Source: Tubulanus polymorphus (lineage: Eukaryota > Nemertea > Palaeonemertea > Tubulaniformes > Tubulanidae). From it: a stretch of DNA of 64,000 nt. The stretch is taken from the NCBI RefSeq assembly GCF_964204645.1, contig NC_134036.1, positions 6,213,600-6,277,599 of the forward strand, given 5' to 3'. A program made the translations under genes and the position numbers. Under the pieces are notes generated by a model. It did no database searches, was not told where the DNA came from, and worked only from the letters and a program-made list of their open reading frames with translations. Below are positions 9,661-20,588 of this stretch, one piece after another (positions within the stretch are counted from its first letter, which is position 1; each line of letters begins with the position of its first letter).

Positions 9661-10653
9661 TCACCATCATCACAAATCAATTGACTATCAATTCAAACTA
9701 CGTCATCATCGTCGTCATAACATCCACCATCACACACTCATTATCATAATCAATCTCTCCGCCATCTCCATCATCCCAACCTCCACCTATTGAGCGAGTC
9801 ATCTAGTCACCCAATCGTCCGGTTAATCAGTCGGCTACGAATATACTTTTTAATCGGATTCTACGCCTGGGTCGAAGAAAACCACTCACAGAAGTGATCT
9901 TAATGGATGGTGCAGCAAAGCGCGTGAAATTCACAAATTCTCACAAATCCAGCGACGTTTTTCTTTCTTGAGCAGACCATACGCACCTTTCGAAACTAGT
10001 TCATTAATGTAAATTTCACTCTCATTCCTAACTAATCTCTTTGCCCCCGCCTCAAATCGAATGTACTTACACCATTAATTTATAAAATTCAGCAAAAAAC
10101 ATATGTTTTTAGAGTGTAAGGGTGTCGTACAAGCTCGATTATTAAACCGCGAGCTTCAATTATGTATATTATATCAACAAGCAGCTGACTTATTCCTATT
10201 CATTTTGTCTAACCAATAAAGCGCTTGATGTATAACCACCTGCTGCAATAACGTTTCGAGTTCCTGAAATTTGCGCCCGAAAAATAATCATCGTGAATAG
10301 AAAAGCAAACACTCTACTGCACGTTGTTCTAAACGTCCCGTTCCTATAGGCGTTCTAACGAATACTTAACAACTAACAGCGGCAGTTGTTGGCAGGACGT
10401 ACGAATCCAGTATAGGGAAAGTAAGTATGAATGCAATAGAATAGAAAGGATGCGATACGTATAACATACATCAATACCTAGATTATGAATCTATACAAAA
10501 CGAGGTTTCACAGTCGAATCGGTTAATATCTATTCGACGGGGGCCAGATGCTCGAAAGATTGGTTGAAGCTTTCGAGTCGATAGCTGACATAGAGACAAT
10601 CAAACGTTCATTATAATTATGAGAATATTCGTAGCCGTGTTAACCAGGTTTAA
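9661..10653. other. Spacer 1; CAT-rich tract and possible K3 leader
   Basis: No coding gene supported. The CAT/CAC-rich tract continues to about 9790. A plausible leader-exon donor for K3 (GGGAAA|GTAAGT) lies at about 10425 on the plus strand. This is an inference from its position upstream of K3. Confidence 0.3.
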
Positions 10654-10837
10654 AATAAGTAACGAGACGAGTAGTACTGTGTAGGTTAACTATTTATTTG
10701 ACGCACGAGCTTTCGCTACTGATGTATCGAAGCTTCATCAGGTGAATGAGTGATGACGCTTCTATTCATTAGAAGCGAAAGCTCGTGCGTCAAATAAATA
10801 GTTAACCTATACAGTACTACTCGTCTCGTTACTTATT
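10654..10837. repeat. Long imperfect palindrome (fold-back element)
   Basis: Left arm (AATAAGTAACGAGACGAGTA..., then GCACGAGCTTTCGC) is the reverse complement of the right arm, with arms of roughly 65-70 bp around a core. The core itself is partly self-complementary (GAAGCTTCATCA). The duplicate at 53241-53426 has the same right arm but the core in the opposite orientation. Probably a MITE-like or fold-back repeat. Confidence 0.8.
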
Positions 10838-11007
10838 ATTATTATGGTATTCTATCCGGCGGTTATCTTCGAACATATTTTTAACGTGTAGCCCCTGGAT
10901 TGTTTCATACAAGATGAATTATTTCGTTCATATTCAAGTTCAGTGAATGGGTTAAATATCAATGAAATCTTTCAAATTTTCTCCGTTTCTAGTTCGATTT
11001 CTAGGCG

Positions 11008-11690
11008 ATGAAAATGCTTGCTTATCTATTAACTCGGGTATATGCGATCGTCGCGATTGTGGTCAGTGTTGCGTCATTTGCGGAGGCATGGGGTGAGTGG
11101 TCACAACTGAGAATTGATTACAGAAATTTCCATCGGATTCATCGGAGGAAAGAACCTAAAAAACTCTGTTAGACATTTCAAAACCCATCGAAATTTAGCG
11201 AAAAGTGTCCAAATATTTAATGCAGACATTTTTGCACGGCATTTTACTGAGTAATTTTTCATAGGAATATATCACGATCAAGTGATTAGACTTACGTATT
11301 CCAAATTATAAAAAATAACCTTTCAGATAACCTCTCATTTGTTCCCGAATATTTTCTAAAAAAGGCATTTACTTTTGGGCTATGGTAAAATAAAAAGCCG
11401 GCTCTGATTAATGCGAATTTAGTCGAGGGATTGAAATGGGATAAATGCTTTGCGTGCGGGCGTCTATCAACCCTCAATGCTAACATATCGCTCACTCGTC
11501 TAAATGGATCTACCTGAACCCGGGCTTAATAATAGAATTTTGTAAAACACTGTTGTTTTTGAATGTAAATCTCGTTTCTTTTGGTCATATTTTAGCTTGC
11601 GGCTCCATAGGCCAATCGTGTAAGGCTTCCATCGAATGCTGCGACCCGAACCCTTGTCAAAACTCGGTGTGTACACCGTACGCGGGCTAA
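11008..11690 (+). CDS. Secreted knottin peptide gene K3
   Basis: Exons 11008-11092 and 11596-11690 joined by a phase-1 intron (donor TGGG|GTGAGT, acceptor TATTTTAG|CT) encode a 59-residue precursor. The N-terminus (M-K-M-L-A-Y-L-L-T-R, then an A/I/V-rich core ending in F-A-E-A) is a signal peptide clearly related to K1's. Exon 2 gives C-x6-C-x5-CC-x4-C-x4-C, the knottin framework, followed by a short P-Y-A-G tail. An acceptor (TTTCTAG) lies 3 nt before the ATG, as in K1. AATAAA lies at 11847-11852. Unlike K1 and K2 it is on the plus strand. Its duplicate (53581-54263) has an identical mature exon and one Ser-to-Thr change in the signal peptide. Function unknown. Confidence 0.8.
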
Positions 11691-13341
11691 TCGTAGATGG
11701 TAAGCTGTTGTAATCGGATCGTGGTGTTTGTCGAAATATCCGATTATGAAACTGAACCGCAGTCACGATACCGACTGACTGTGAAAAAGCTCGAATTGAA
11801 TCTATATTTTACCTGCGTAGTGAGATTTGGTCTTATAATCAAATCCAATAAAATGAAAGTAAATAAATCAATACGAGAGTCATATAAGTTATCAATAAAG
11901 CGCGGTTTCATCATCAGTCATCGATATTGTAGATCCACGTTTTTACTTAAACTCGAAAAGCACGACGTAATAGTCCGATGCAGCTATATGGTCCAAACAC
12001 ATTGCACACGTGACGATGTTCAGTGTCGTTGCTGCTCTGTATATTTGGGAATACATAAAAAGGTCTTCAAACAACAGACGAGTGTAAACCAGTAGAGTGT
12101 GTCCTACCGTGTCATTAAATGTGGTTACAATTGTTTTTCTCTTTATAATTTACATCGTGAGTGAACCAACTATAATCCAGACTGAAAATACTTTCAACTA
12201 TCTACGAGTGTAAACCAATTTGGATCAACTTAGATTGTATGGTCTGGTCAGTGAGGTCTGGTATGTGTGGATATGGCTTTTTGATGCGTTATCTCAACAC
12301 GTAACAGCCATTAAAAAGGCGCAAGATACAGTCACTTGAAATAAATAAATTTCACAACAAATATCATTAAATAAAACATTCGAAATGTTTTATAACAACG
12401 ATTCGCATAAAACTACAATATACAAACTATCTATAATGTATACACTACGACGGGGGTTCGGGTTCCTGCTGAGCCAGGTTGGGCGTGTCTACTGAGCTAG
12501 AGTTTCGCGTAGGATAAATATTTACAATACGGTAACTTAATCTCCGTATGGAGTCCGTAAATCCAGGAGCATACCACTGACCAGGACCTATACTTTGAGG
12601 ACAAAATAATCACTAAGATGCATCATTCACAGTCCATCGAAGTGTATCGTATACACACTTTTATCTCACTTCGTATTCTGTATCACAACGATAATGATGA
12701 TAAATACATTTCTTAACGAAAAGTGAGCGTTCATGTTTCGATACTGCGGCGTGAAAACGACAATTACCACGAATTCTTCATTAGTAATGAAGAATTAGTC
12801 ATCTTGCCGGATAGACACATAACAGCTGGACAATTCATTTCGGTTGGCATCGTGGGTTGTGGATGTGGGTGCCTGACCTGAATGACAACGATTGAATGTC
12901 GTGTCTATAGGAGTGACGGCTATCCGACCTGATAAGTTTTACTTCACGCAATTATCATTGACATATTAATTAATGATATATCAAACAATAGATCGACTCG
13001 AGATTATTGAACGTGAATAAAACGGTGGAAGTCGAACAGAATACTTATCGCAGTGATATTTAGTGCTGAGCCTATTACTATAAAACTGAGCGAATTCGGA
13101 CAAATGACAATATTTTCACACAAATCATATCGCGCGGGGAGGGTATTTTGACAAAGGTAACCCAATATTGCATAATTCATTAAAAAAACTATAGGCTAGC
13201 TGTAATGTCCCTTTGGACTCTCGTTTATGCCCTAAAATCAATTATCCCCATCGAAAAATGCTTTCAGAAAATTAATCAGAAAACAACGTTTTGACTGGCA
13301 ATATATTCTAATTACCCTGCGCTGGGTAAAACTGGAGGAAT
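11691..13341. other. K3 3'UTR and spacer downstream of receptor B
   Basis: No further gene seen. The first 200 bp is K3 3'UTR, with the block (AAATATCCGATTATGAAACT) shared by all three knottins. About 12455-12540 is a tRNA-like repeat related to 23428-23530. The remainder to the receptor stop is B 3'UTR or spacer, duplicated at 54.9-56.4 kb. A short palindrome (AATTCTTCATTAGTAATGAA) at about 12772 is imperfect in the duplicate. Confidence 0.4.
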
Positions 13342-16300
13342 TTATCTATTTTTACGGTGTTGCCTGCGTTTAGTTTTTGCTCGAATGGATTTCATATCGA
13401 TAGTCAGTATTGTGTAAAGGAGGGGATTGAGGGACGAGTTGATCGGTAAGAAAAGAACCGCCAGCCAAGCCGCCACCTGATTTGGAATTTCTACCCGTAA
13501 TACCGCGCAAAATTGAACGATAATTAACGGCAGCCAACAAAATAAATTACACAGATTTATCACCAAACTCCTGCGTGCTAAAACTAGTTCTGTAGGGTCA
13601 ATTCTACCCGAACCGGACCTACTTCCAGATACGAGTCGGTACATTTGCGCATAAGTGGCCATTATCGTAGAAAGAATGAAGAAGTTGGTTAATGAAAAAA
13701 TAGCGAATGAATATTGCCAGGCGTTGACATCAATTGAAATCAAATTCATAGGTAAACAAACTCCGGTAGTGCCGTAGAAATTGTCTCCAAAGTAAGAGAT
13801 GGGTGTAAGAGGTAGCATTGCAATAACACACAAAACAATCCAACATGCGCAACAAATGATACACGCATATCTCGGAGATGTAATTGGGTTATCAGAGAAT
13901 GGGTTTACGATATTTGAGAATCTATGACGTGTCATGATTAGTAAAAATATCAATGAACCTTCGCAAGAAATAGTGACCACGACTCCAGCAAGACGACAAA
14001 TCAAACTGTTCGTCCATGCTTCCGAATTGAGAAAGTAAATACCTTTGTATATATAATCAGCTCCAGCGATCAGAAACAAATATATAGACATCATAAAATC
14101 ACACAGAGCAACATTAATGATGATGATGTCTGAAAATGGATTTGAGGAAGAGAATCGAATCGCTCGAATGCGAATAGAAATGACGATTCCATTAGCGATG
14201 AAACTGAATGTAGCGATCACCCAAATGATAGCTCTGAGGACTGTGTTACCCATCAGATCAGAACAAGAGGAAAATTGATCAGCTTCGGGAAGGCACCGGT
14301 CAACATTCGGAGCCATGCAGCAAAATTTGTAAGCGTCTGACTTCAGTGAGAATAATGATGTTAGATTGTCAAAAACATGTCTGGGGACGGAAATAATTTT
14401 GTTATTATTGGTTATATCAAGAATTTCGAGTGACGTTAATCCAGAAAATGCGTCACTTGAAATGTGATAGATTTTGTTACCGCTGATATTCAACGACTGT
14501 AATGTAGATAAACCCACAAACGCGCGTTCAGAAAGCATCAATATAAAGAGTTCTTGAATATCAAGAATTCGGAGTGATCTCAATCCCGAAAAACTGCTTT
14601 CCTGCAAATAGTGAATCGGATTTTTAGTTACGAATAACTCCTTCAAACTATACAAACCAGTGAATGTATTTGTTGATAATGATGTTATGTTGTTGTATGT
14701 AAGGTCTAATGTATGTAGATTATGTAAGTTTGAGAACGAATTCGGTAAAATATAAGACAATTCATTGAAGGAGATGTTGAGCATTCGAAGATAAACATAC
14801 GGAGATAGTGTGAACACATCCAAGATGATTCGGTTGTTCGACAATATCAAAACTCGGGTTGATGCCGAGAACAGTCCGGTAATATTTGTTAAACCATTAT
14901 TTCCACAATCAATCAAATGACCCTGAGATATACACACTCTTGGACACGTGACGTTACAGAAAGCCTCGTCATCAGATGTGTGTTTACAATGAACAACATC
15001 GTCACAAACTTCAGATTGTGGAATACATCGATTTTCCTGACCACATTTAAACATTCCTGGGCATGAAAATATATCGCAGTTTTGTTCATCTTCTGAATTA
15101 GGACAATCTGATTGACCATCGCACACCTGTCTGATCGGTATACAGTACGATGCTGGGCATTTAACAGTACCAGCAGGACATTCAAATTCTTCACATCTCA
15201 ACACGTGCTCGAGATTTCTACAAACCGGGTAACCATTTATCATTCTCTCTAGAATACATCTGTGACGTCTCGAATAACAATGAGGAGAATTGAAAGAACA
15301 TCTTTGTTCATCAGATTCCGTACAGAGGTTTGTGAAGTTAGTCGTACAGTGGTTTTCGTCATTACAATGGATCGTAGGATTCACTGTAACATTAGTAGTT
15401 GTTACTAGTTCATCTTCTTCGAGGCTTCCACTACAATCCACAACACCATCCTGATACAACTGAGAACTGATACAATCTCCACTCTTACACAGGAATCCCT
15501 GGCACAGTCGAGCGGTGCATCCTATTTCGTCGGAGCCGTCTTCACAATCAGTGACACCATTGCATCTGTCAGAACTGCTGATACATTGACCACTTTTGCA
15601 GCGAAATTGTTCTGATAAACACCGGGTATAAAAACACGAGTTCTCATCAGAGCCATCCACACAATCCTGTATGAAATCACAGAAACCACTCATTGATATG
15701 ACCTGACCATCATTGCATTCAAACTGACTATGTAAATTAATATTCGTACAATTAAGTTCATCTTCACCGTTTTGACAGTCGTGTCTGGTATCACATACGC
15801 GATGGTCGCTGATACATCTTTGATCGTTACATTTAAACTGCCACGATCTACAACCGCTTATAGAAGCTAACTCTTCGTCAGTTACATTGTATAAACACAA
15901 AACAGAATGCGCAGTATCTGTCGCATTATCAAACTGTTTCATCGCCCATTTAACTGATTGAATATAAGTTATTTCATCTCTAGTGATTATTGGGTTTATA
16001 ACTTGCAGTTTGTCATTAGAAGTCACCATTAGTATTGAGCTATATTGATATTCAAAGTGAAATGCTCTTATCAAGTTCATCGTGTCGTTTTCGGTGTAAT
16101 CGGTTATAACAGTGCCTATTACACCTCGTATGCCACGACACATCTCTGTTGCAGTTTCCATATCTAAACCTCGATGTCTGTTCCAATCCGTCAGTATTTG
16201 ATAGCATTGTCTATCCATGCTTACCCATCCAACCGTGCAGAAAGGTTTGTCCCGTATCAAGAATGTGTCGTTGTTTGTTGAATTCATCGTTCTCAGTGTT

Positions 16301-19300
16301 TTATTTTCGGAATCATTTCTTTCCGTTTCGCAAATGAAACTCGTGTGAACCTCTTCGATTCCGCAGGGGAATCGAACCCAGTTCGCTGATCCTCGTGGAT
16401 TATTCAGTATCATCGCCGTACACGGCATATTAACGTCATTTATCGGTTGTTTTCTAATAGCAGATATCAATCCTTGAATAACTTCTGGTATCGTGTCGTT
16501 ATTTGTAGGTTTATACCACTCTGTGTAGCTCAATGGTTTCCCGTCAGACCACGTGTAATAACTAGATCTAGCCTGGAAATTTAAGTGGCAAATATATTAT
16601 CAAATGTATATTATATATCATTACATGTAATCTGTTGCCATTAGTAGTTTTTAACGAGCTCATCTAAAAATCTACCTGCAGTTTTAATCCAACCATCATA
16701 ACGAGCGCTTTCAGCGAGTATGCTTTATGAAGAAGTTCCGTGGCAAATAATGTCTTAATAGAAATCATTTCCTGTTCTGAGTTGATACTGAGTAGATGTC
16801 CCGCGTACTTCTGTCTACAATACAATTCAGCATTCTCCCAATTCAGACGTTTATCTCTGATGTATTTCACGCATGAAATTCCCGAATCTAGAAATCCTGA
16901 TTTACAGACATTTTCAAACTGTTTTATCGGTAACGACTGTTCTAATATGTATTGTATTCGAAATGTCGGTACGCGACCTTGTACCTCTATTAGCGCATCC
17001 ATGTGATAGAGACTATAAAATACAAGTCCCGGTATCGCGTTATTGTCACATATTTTACTTATGTGCTCCTGCGATTGGCCGTGGCCTACAGTGATGAAAC
17101 GTTTGACCACGATAGGGTTGTAGTCAAACTCTTTTCTAATCGCACACGTTATCTTTGCGATATTTTTTATTATGAATCTGAAGTATAGTATTTTGAATCT
17201 GAAATATAGCATTATATACCTATCTCGGATATATATTTTATATGCCAATACTTCATTGGTTTTACCCGCTAATCCTGGATAGTTTGGTGACTGAATAATT
17301 CCACACGTTAACACGACGTTACTTTGTCGTTCCCTTATTTTCAACAACCGTTGACATTCACTCCGTAGTTCAACTAGTAATGGATATGTAATGAATGCTC
17401 GATCATTAGATACCCGGACAGTGTTTAACATAAGACCGCTATTAAGGAACTGACTATTCAACCGCGTGTGACAGTATCTGTATGGATAGTGATCCTGAAA
17501 ACATCGGTCAACTTGATATTCATGCTCCGATAATATGTTAATGTATCTTAGAGGAAGGCGTCGGTTTTCGGGTATAATCACCAGACAATGTGACGTCATA
17601 TTGATCTGACGTTCTCCCTCCTTTAAAACGTACCCGTCACAGTCGGTAGGACGAAATCTGAGATATGAATGATAATCGACTGTTAACCAACCGTCCCAGC
17701 GATAAGCGTATCCTACTACGGTTACCGATCCACCTGATGTAATCAGACTGACAACTGATCGACTAAAGTCATTGCCGGGACAATACGGACCGTATCGTCT
17801 AGCCGTGAAATTACCACCGTCGTATATGTAAAATCCAGCTCGCTCGCAGTTCTCTGATAAAACTGTTAGTTCAAATCTCTCTTCATAAATATCGACTTTC
17901 CATCTAGACTCGTATCTAGTGATGCGATATCCAATTGAGTTCTTCCCTGCAGTTGGGAACAGTGATGTTGATTGCATGGACCATATTCCGTTTACTAATA
18001 CCTGACATGAATAAATTAATATTAATGATCTGAAACATTCATTTGTTGATTGTCATATTTAGATACAAATTAACCTCACTAAACACGTGTTACTCACCTG
18101 ACTCTTGACGTATACATCTTTAATCGAGAAAGATTTGATTTTGTAATCTATTTCAAACGTCACATCGTCGTGAAGTGTTTCTTTCAAAACGCACAGTACG
18201 ACGAGGAATCCGTCAGATTTGACACTCAGCGATTCCAGGTAGTTGTAACCGAGTAAAATATCAGTTCCTACAATGCGTAACCCTTCTTGTTTATATACAC
18301 CGATGACGCCACCGGATGTGCTGAGATCACGTGTCCAGTTGAAGACGACGTACTGTAACACCTGCACTGTGATAGACCAGCAGTGTAAGTGTTTTGATCG
18401 AGTTATTACGTGTAAACTGTTGTCATCGGGAATGAGCGCAACCGACTCGTTATTAGAGATCTGAATCAACGGATTTGTGACGTTCCAATCTGATATTTTA
18501 TAAAGCTGAACCAGAAGCTGTGACTTGATTAGAATTTTTTTGTTTACTAAAGTAGCCTTGTTCGTTTTAGTATAAAATGACGATGGTGGATGTCCGGATT
18601 GTTGGTGTATTAGACCTATCGGTTCACTGCTGGAGTTCCATCCGTCGTGAATTTTAAAAGGTGTCTTGACGTAATATTGTGATTTCAGATTGATGAGGGT
18701 TAGATTCATTCCTAAACCGTCTGGCATTCCTATCCATTCAAGAAACATTGTACAAAAACGAATGAATAAATTGAATTTGTATCCCATTGGTGTTTTTAAT
18801 TCATTCACGTTGAGAAATGAGTTTCCACAGTTGTCGCTGATTCTCAATCGGCTTCGTCCATAACGGTATATGATATAAACCCGACTACCTCGCGCACCAT
18901 CGATGCGGCTCCTAAACATCAACGAGATCGAATCTTTGCGGCGGATTTCATGTTTTCCGTTACTGCAGAATCTGATATCAGCCTCGTAGACGAGAAGGTA
19001 GTTATCACTACAGAATATTGACGCCCCGATGTCGTAGTAAAATTGGACGAGAAAAGTTCCCGGTAAAGAGCTGTTGATGAACCAACGACATTCAACACCG
19101 CGCGTTAACGCCGGGTAATTCGGTGAAACGATGTAACCGGACGTAGAATCTAGCGGGTACCACGTGTTGTTACAAGACGAACTTACCGTCACAGACGATT
19201 CCTCGATAGAGTCTGCGCGATCAGCGCGCGCGATGCGAACTTGACAGACGATCAGCGACGCTATAAACAGCGCTCTCAGCCGCTGCTCCATACCGAACAA

Positions 19301-19303
19301 CAT
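13342..19303 (-). CDS. Receptor B: CUB / C-type lectin / LDLa / LRR / 7TM chimeric GPCR
   Basis: Coding exons 18098-19303, 16676-18001 and 13342-16572, joined at phase 0 (donors CAG|GTGAGT and CAG|GTAGAT; acceptors GTCAG and TTCCAG), give about 1,920 residues. Order: signal peptide (1-28), CUB (about 44-155, with SPNYP), CUB-like domains, a further clear CUB from C635 (CGIIQSPNYPG), C-type lectin domain from about 778 split by intron 2 (W-E-N-A-E-L-Y-C, then Y-Y-T-W-S-D-G, then F-I-C-E), a second lectin-like stretch, six LDLa-like repeats (about 1085-1383), LRRs (about 1387-1587), an RXFP/LGR-like Y-K-F-C-C-M-A-P hinge, and 7TM (about 1621-1902). GPCR marks: A-N-G in TM1, CD in TM2, T-R-H where D/E-R-Y is usual, CWLP in TM6, NPLLY in TM7; short basic tail. 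Plasma-membrane receptor of the GRL101/relaxin-receptor-like type; ligand unknown. Oddity: one LRR N-cap cysteine is Ser. Confidence 0.93.
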
Positions 19304-20347
19304 CACTGCGATAGAATGAACGAAATTCGTGTAGTTTCACAGGATCGTTTATTGGTCGGATTACGATCCGATTTCATCCAATCAGAAAATTCGCTCCGTC
19401 GAGTCCAAAATGCTTCAAATATTTCAGCAAAAATGCGGTCGAACATGCCCATGAAAACGCAACAGGATAAATACGTTCTCGGTTTTCGCATTTATTTTAG
19501 TTTTGGTTTATTCACTCATTTCTTTATGTTCTATCCATACAATCATTAAACTCCATCCACTCAAAACTACCAAACCTTCACCGACCAGAAATATTCTACT
19601 CCTTATTTCTGATACAATATACAAATGATTTTGATTTCGTTCATGTGGATCGTAGACGATATTCCAAATTCGTATCGTCGAATGAAACAGATGGAAAAGG
19701 TGATCGAATATTTAGAAAGATGAAATTCTAGTCAATGTTGAATCTATAACTGCGTATATATCAGCGTTTTACAAACCTCATTAACAGCGAAAACGCTGTT
19801 TATTCTGATCTTGGGTAGAATGTTGAAATTGTCGAAAATCAATGGTAGCTAAAATTATACAAATCTCATTTTCTAATGAATATATGAATTTATTCTAGCA
19901 AACGTTTTCGAGTGTTACATTTTCCCCTCTTCGGGAATAGCGCAAGTAATTAGATTCTCATATCATACTGGTATCGATTTGATTAATATCTAGAATATGA
20001 AAATCAAACTCAATCTCATTGAACACAAATCTCCGATATGAGGCCAATAGAAATTCGTAGAAAATAAAAAAAATATTTTGCGCATTTTGAATGCATGTGA
20101 CATTTGATGTGGGCGAAACGAATTCGGACGAAATTTCACGAAATGTTGAGCAACGACTATATTTTCCACATTCATTGCGTAGGAATCTTCTTTCAACAAG
20201 TTGGATGTAGGTACACCAATCCTGAGTTGTATAATTTGAAAAGGACTGAATTAACGGTACATGTTCGATTTTGCAATAAAAAAGAATAATATTCGGTCAA
20301 ATTCAGATATCTGCATCAGGTATTTTCTAGAGAATTCCATGCCTTAC

Positions 20348-20440
20348 CTTGTGATTGATTAAAACACAAAAGAAAGTTTCTTTACTTTTAATGATATCCC
20401 AAATATGAATATTTCGCTAAATTGAAAGCTACCTCGCAGA
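20348..20440 (-). promoter_or_regulatory. Putative non-coding first exon and donor of receptor B
   Basis: CACAAG|GTAAGGC on the minus strand, exon from 20348 upward (5' end uncertain). It would splice over about 1.04 kb to the acceptor CGCAG at 19306, 2 nt before the ATG. A TATATA run at about 20450 (minus strand) lies just upstream and could be a core promoter. Based on conservation in all copies. Confidence 0.4.
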
Positions 20441-20561
20441 TATAGCTTAACTACATATATAGGTCACGCGTATTTGAAATGTCATGCATATCTCAGCATT
20501 TTCTAGAATCGGATGTATGACTTAGATACTGAATAGATATTGCAGCAAGGCGCGTGGTGTT

Positions 20562-20588
20562 AAACGCCTCGAGGCAGTTACTGTAAAA
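20562..20588. promoter_or_regulatory. Conserved CCTCGAGG element upstream of receptor B
   Basis: Same block as at 4071-4097, about 1.26 kb upstream of the B start codon; core CGCCTCGAGGCAGTTACTGT intact. Confidence 0.4.

Noticed and set aside
9512-9793. Pro/Ser-rich then His-rich plus-strand frame (and its minus-strand valine/methionine-rich partner)
   Set aside because: Both are translations of the CATCACCAT minisatellite; length follows repeat number in the duplicate and no signal, splice sites or domain support them.
12772-12796. Short perfect palindrome as an operator or terminator
   Set aside because: Eukaryotic context, AT-rich, not conserved in the duplicate.
14913-15194. Shadow frames inside receptor exons (also 26630-26914, 36909-37097, 57923-58228)
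   Set aside because: Alternative frames of the LDLa repeats; the receptor frame has the domains.
19241-19549. 102-codon plus-strand frame, identical at 62244-62552
   Set aside because: Antisense to the receptor signal-peptide exon and flank; identity reflects recent duplication of the DNA, not protein constraint.
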